Assembly (NCBI RefSeq): GCF_040892545.1 | Contig: NZ_CP156079.1 | Location: 2,205,501 to 2,269,500, forward strand | Length of the DNA: 64,000 nucleotides | Reading direction: 5' to 3' | Source: Paracidovorax avenae | Lineage (GTDB): Bacteria; Pseudomonadota; Gammaproteobacteria; Burkholderiales; Burkholderiaceae_C | Part shown: one piece after another, positions 62,399 through 64,000 of the stretch | Numbering within the stretch: position 1 is the first letter of the stretch | How the letters are laid out: every line of letters starts with the position of its first letter | Notes under the pieces: model-generated | The model's database searches: none | Seen by the model: the letters and a program-made list of their open reading frames with translations, nothing else | What the model was told of the DNA's origin: nothing | Program-made: the position numbers and the translations under genes

Positions 62399-62685
62399 TC
62401 GATCACCTCGCCGCGCAGCAGGAACTTCGCCATGGCGGTGGAACTGGCGAACCCCAGCAGCGCGATCAGCAGCGCCGCCTCGAAGTAGTTGGTGCTGCCG
62501 TAATAGATGCCCAGCACCAGCATCGCCAGCATGCCGCTTTGGTACATGCAGTCCAGCGCCAGCACCCGGTCCTGCGCCGAGGGGCCCTTGAGGATGCGAA
62601 CGAGCGCGAACACGATCGCCAGCGCGAGCATGGCCAGCGCGAGGGGCAGGGCCCAGGAGAGCACGGGGCTGGTGGTCATCGTCAT
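62395..62685 (-). CDS. phaF: Monovalent cation/H+ antiporter subunit F
   Basis: 96 residues, three transmembrane helices with RILKGPSAQDRVLALDCMY, the MnhF signature (DR in the first loop). Starts at 62685 (MTMTTS), overlapping the phaE stop by four bases. Coupled on both sides. Confidence 0.92.
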   Translation of the reverse strand: MTMTTSPVLSWALPLALAMLALAIVFALVRILKGPSAQDRVLALDCMYQSGMLAMLVLGIYYGSTNYFEAALLIALLGFASSTAMAKFLLRGEVIE

Positions 62686-63176
62686 GATTCGAAGATCTCC
62701 ATCAGGGGGCGTTCGTAGCGCTGCTTGATGTGGCCGATCACGGCCTCGTGGCTGTCGAGCTCCAGCACGTGCAGCATCAGCACGGAGCGGTCCAGGGACA
62801 GCTCGGCCCATGAGGTGCCGGGCGTGATGCAGACGATCACCGCCAGCACGGCCAGGCCGTTCGCGTCGCGCAGGTCCAGGGGAATCTGCACGAAGCCGGA
62901 GGGATGCTTGCGCTGCGACTTGAACAGGAGGAAGCGCACCACGTTCAGGTTGGAGAGCGAGGTATCCACTATCACCGACAGCGCCAGGCGAAGGATCGCG
63001 CCGGGACGGCGCACGCGCACCGGCACCGGACGCAGGCCGCGCGTGAGCAGCGGGATCGCCACGCCGACGATGGCCGCAAGGATCAGGTGGCCCGCGCTCG
63101 TCGAGTGGTTGAGCAGCAGCCACATGCCGGCCAGCGCGGCGGACAGCAGCGGTGCGGGAAAGAGGCGCTTCATCAT
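62682..63176 (-). CDS. phaE: Monovalent cation/H+ antiporter subunit E
   Basis: 164 residues. Starts MMKRLFPAPLLSAALAGMW and ends with DSHEAVIGHIKQRYERPLMEIFES, with a cytoplasmic tail and the LSNLNVVRFLL and ITPGTSWAELS blocks of MnhE. ATG 63174-63176 overlaps the phaD stop (TGA 63173-63175). Another in-frame ATG follows directly. Confidence 0.92.
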   Translation of the reverse strand: MMKRLFPAPLLSAALAGMWLLLNHSTSAGHLILAAIVGVAIPLLTRGLRPVPVRVRRPGAILRLALSVIVDTSLSNLNVVRFLLFKSQRKHPSGFVQIPLDLRDANGLAVLAVIVCITPGTSWAELSLDRSVLMLHVLELDSHEAVIGHIKQRYERPLMEIFES

Positions 63177-64000
63177 GGCATGGCCTTGGTTTCGACCAGG
63201 GGTAGCGCCGCTGCGGCGCCGGCCGCCGGAGGGCCCGCGAGCGCAGGCGCGGGGGGAAGCCTCCTTACGGTGGCGCCCGTGCCTTCGGGCGTGGCGGGCC
63301 CCGGCTTCGGCCGCGCCGACATCACCGCATCGATGTAGCCTCCGGGTGCATGCAACGCGTTCGCCGTCGCCTGCGTGAAGTCCATGACCCGGCCGGCCTG
63401 CAGCGTCAGGCCCACGCAGCAGGCCAGCAGCAGGGCGATCGGAATGCCTTCGAGCACGCGCAGTTGCGGGGCAGGGCGGTCGTGCGTGGTCCAGAAATGC
63501 CGCATGCCCGTGCGGGTGAGTGCGAGCAGTGCCATGAGGCCGGTGGCAATCAGCATGCCGAACAGCAACCAGCCGACCGAAGAGGCCCGCATGCCGGCCG
63601 ACGTGCCGATCCCCAGGGGATTGAGCAGCGCCGTGAGCATCGCGAACTTGCCGACGAAGCCCGACAGCGGTGGAAGGCCTGCGATCACCAGCGTGCACAC
63701 GAGGAAGGACAGGCCCAGGAAGGCCGCCGCCGCCGGAATGACACGGCCGACCAGCACCATCTCCTGTTCGTCCAGGTTCAGGCGCTGGGCGGGCACCAGT
63801 TCGGGCGTGAGGAACGGGGCATCGTCGTCCAGCTCGTGGGGCGCGAGCGTGGCGCCGTCGTTGCGCCAGCGGTCGATCAGGTCGGTGAGCAGGAAGAGGG
63901 CGCTGATGGCCAGCGTGGAGCTGGGCAGGTAGAAGAGCAGGCCTGCCGTGAGCAGGTTCTGCCCGAAACCCGCGGCCGCCAGCAGCGTGCCCGACGACAG
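63173..64000 (-). CDS. phaD: Monovalent cation/H+ antiporter subunit D (partial)
   Basis: 276 codons of the C-terminal half; the gene runs off the right edge. The reading frame is open to 64000 (LSSGTLLAAAGFGQNLLTAG...LDDDAPFLTPELVPAQR), then VIAGLPPLSGFVGKFAML, the proton-channel segment of MrpD/NuoL-type subunits, and a long Ala/Pro-rich tail. With E, F, G and the upstream A/C genes it forms the Pha K+/H+ antiporter. The tail (about 70 residues past the last helix) is not usual in the family. Confidence 0.92.
   Translation of the reverse strand: MSSGTLLAAAGFGQNLLTAGLLFYLPSSTLAISALFLLTDLIDRWRNDGATLAPHELDDDAPFLTPELVPAQRLNLDEQEMVLVGRVIPAAAAFLGLSFLVCTLVIAGLPPLSGFVGKFAMLTALLNPLGIGTSAGMRASSVGWLLFGMLIATGLMALLALTRTGMRHFWTTHDRPAPQLRVLEGIPIALLLACCVGLTLQAGRVMDFTQATANALHAPGGYIDAVMSARPKPGPATPEGTGATVRRLPPAPALAGPPAAGAAAALPLVETKAMP

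Noticed and set aside
1..64000. CRISPR arrays, tRNA/rRNA genes, insertion sequences, prophage
   Set aside because: No regular short repeats with spacers, no CCA-type tRNA folds, no transposase or integrase motifs were noticed on either strand.

Overview
The window reads as chromosomal DNA of a high-GC betaproteobacterium. Gene content and protein style fit the Comamonadaceae (Acidovorax/Paracidovorax group, Burkholderiales): a phasin with TGC-rich operators, Bug-type tricarboxylate-binding proteins, a Pha-type multisubunit cation/proton antiporter, PutA with an Lrp-type regulator, and a perfect plant-inducible-promoter (PIP) box as used by HrpX-type regulators in plant-pathogenic Acidovorax. 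Genus assignment is inference. I saw no rRNA, tRNA, insertion sequence or CRISPR array.

Layout. 1-9 kb: start of a cold-shock gene at the edge (- strand), a NudK-like Nudix hydrolase, then a minus-strand run (DUF2946-like protein, cydD, cydC, cydA, cydB, cydX) that builds and matures cytochrome bd oxidase. A GbsR/MarR-type regulator is divergent from it, and a pair of related palindromes lies in the shared promoter region. 8.8-16 kb: a small secreted protein plus a degraded 3' copy of it, a YtcJ-like amidohydrolase, a large secreted protein, a PAS-GGDEF diguanylate cyclase and an IclR regulator. 15.9-19.1 kb: three tandem Bug-type solute-binding genes, the middle one internally deleted, and a glutathione transferase. 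19.4-23.7 kb: a sigma54 activator divergent from an aldehyde dehydrogenase/short-chain dehydrogenase pair with a -24/-12 promoter.

23.8-28.8 kb: a TonB-dependent receptor and an ABC importer (ATPase, binding protein, FecCD permease) behind a promoter overlapped by a long inverted repeat. 28.8-41.7 kb: an iron-linked area with a Fur-boxed DUF2325 gene and a tonB-exbB-exbD-hemP-bfd cluster. A 92-93 bp dispersed repeat with a conserved hairpin occurs twice here, once upstream of the DUF2325 Fur box and once at the 3' end of hemP. putA/putR, rlmD, a BI-1 family protein and a GlcG-like gene lie between.

41.9-50.5 kb: phasin, thioesterase, gamma-glutamyltransferase, pncB, hydroxyacid dehydrogenase, rmuC and an MFS transporter. 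50.5-51.9 kb: the most striking locus, a perfect PIP box with correctly spaced -10 element in front of an unrecognised protein with an HEXXH-E zinc-peptidase signature, a strong candidate type III effector. 51.9-58.2 kb: LOG-like protein, crcB, a TRAP transporter and an M14 peptidase, all on the minus strand. 58.3-62 kb: a fused hydantoinase/oxoprolinase. 62-64 kb: phaG, F, E and partial D of a K+/H+ antiporter, running off the right edge.

All calls come from reading the sequence; no searches were run.
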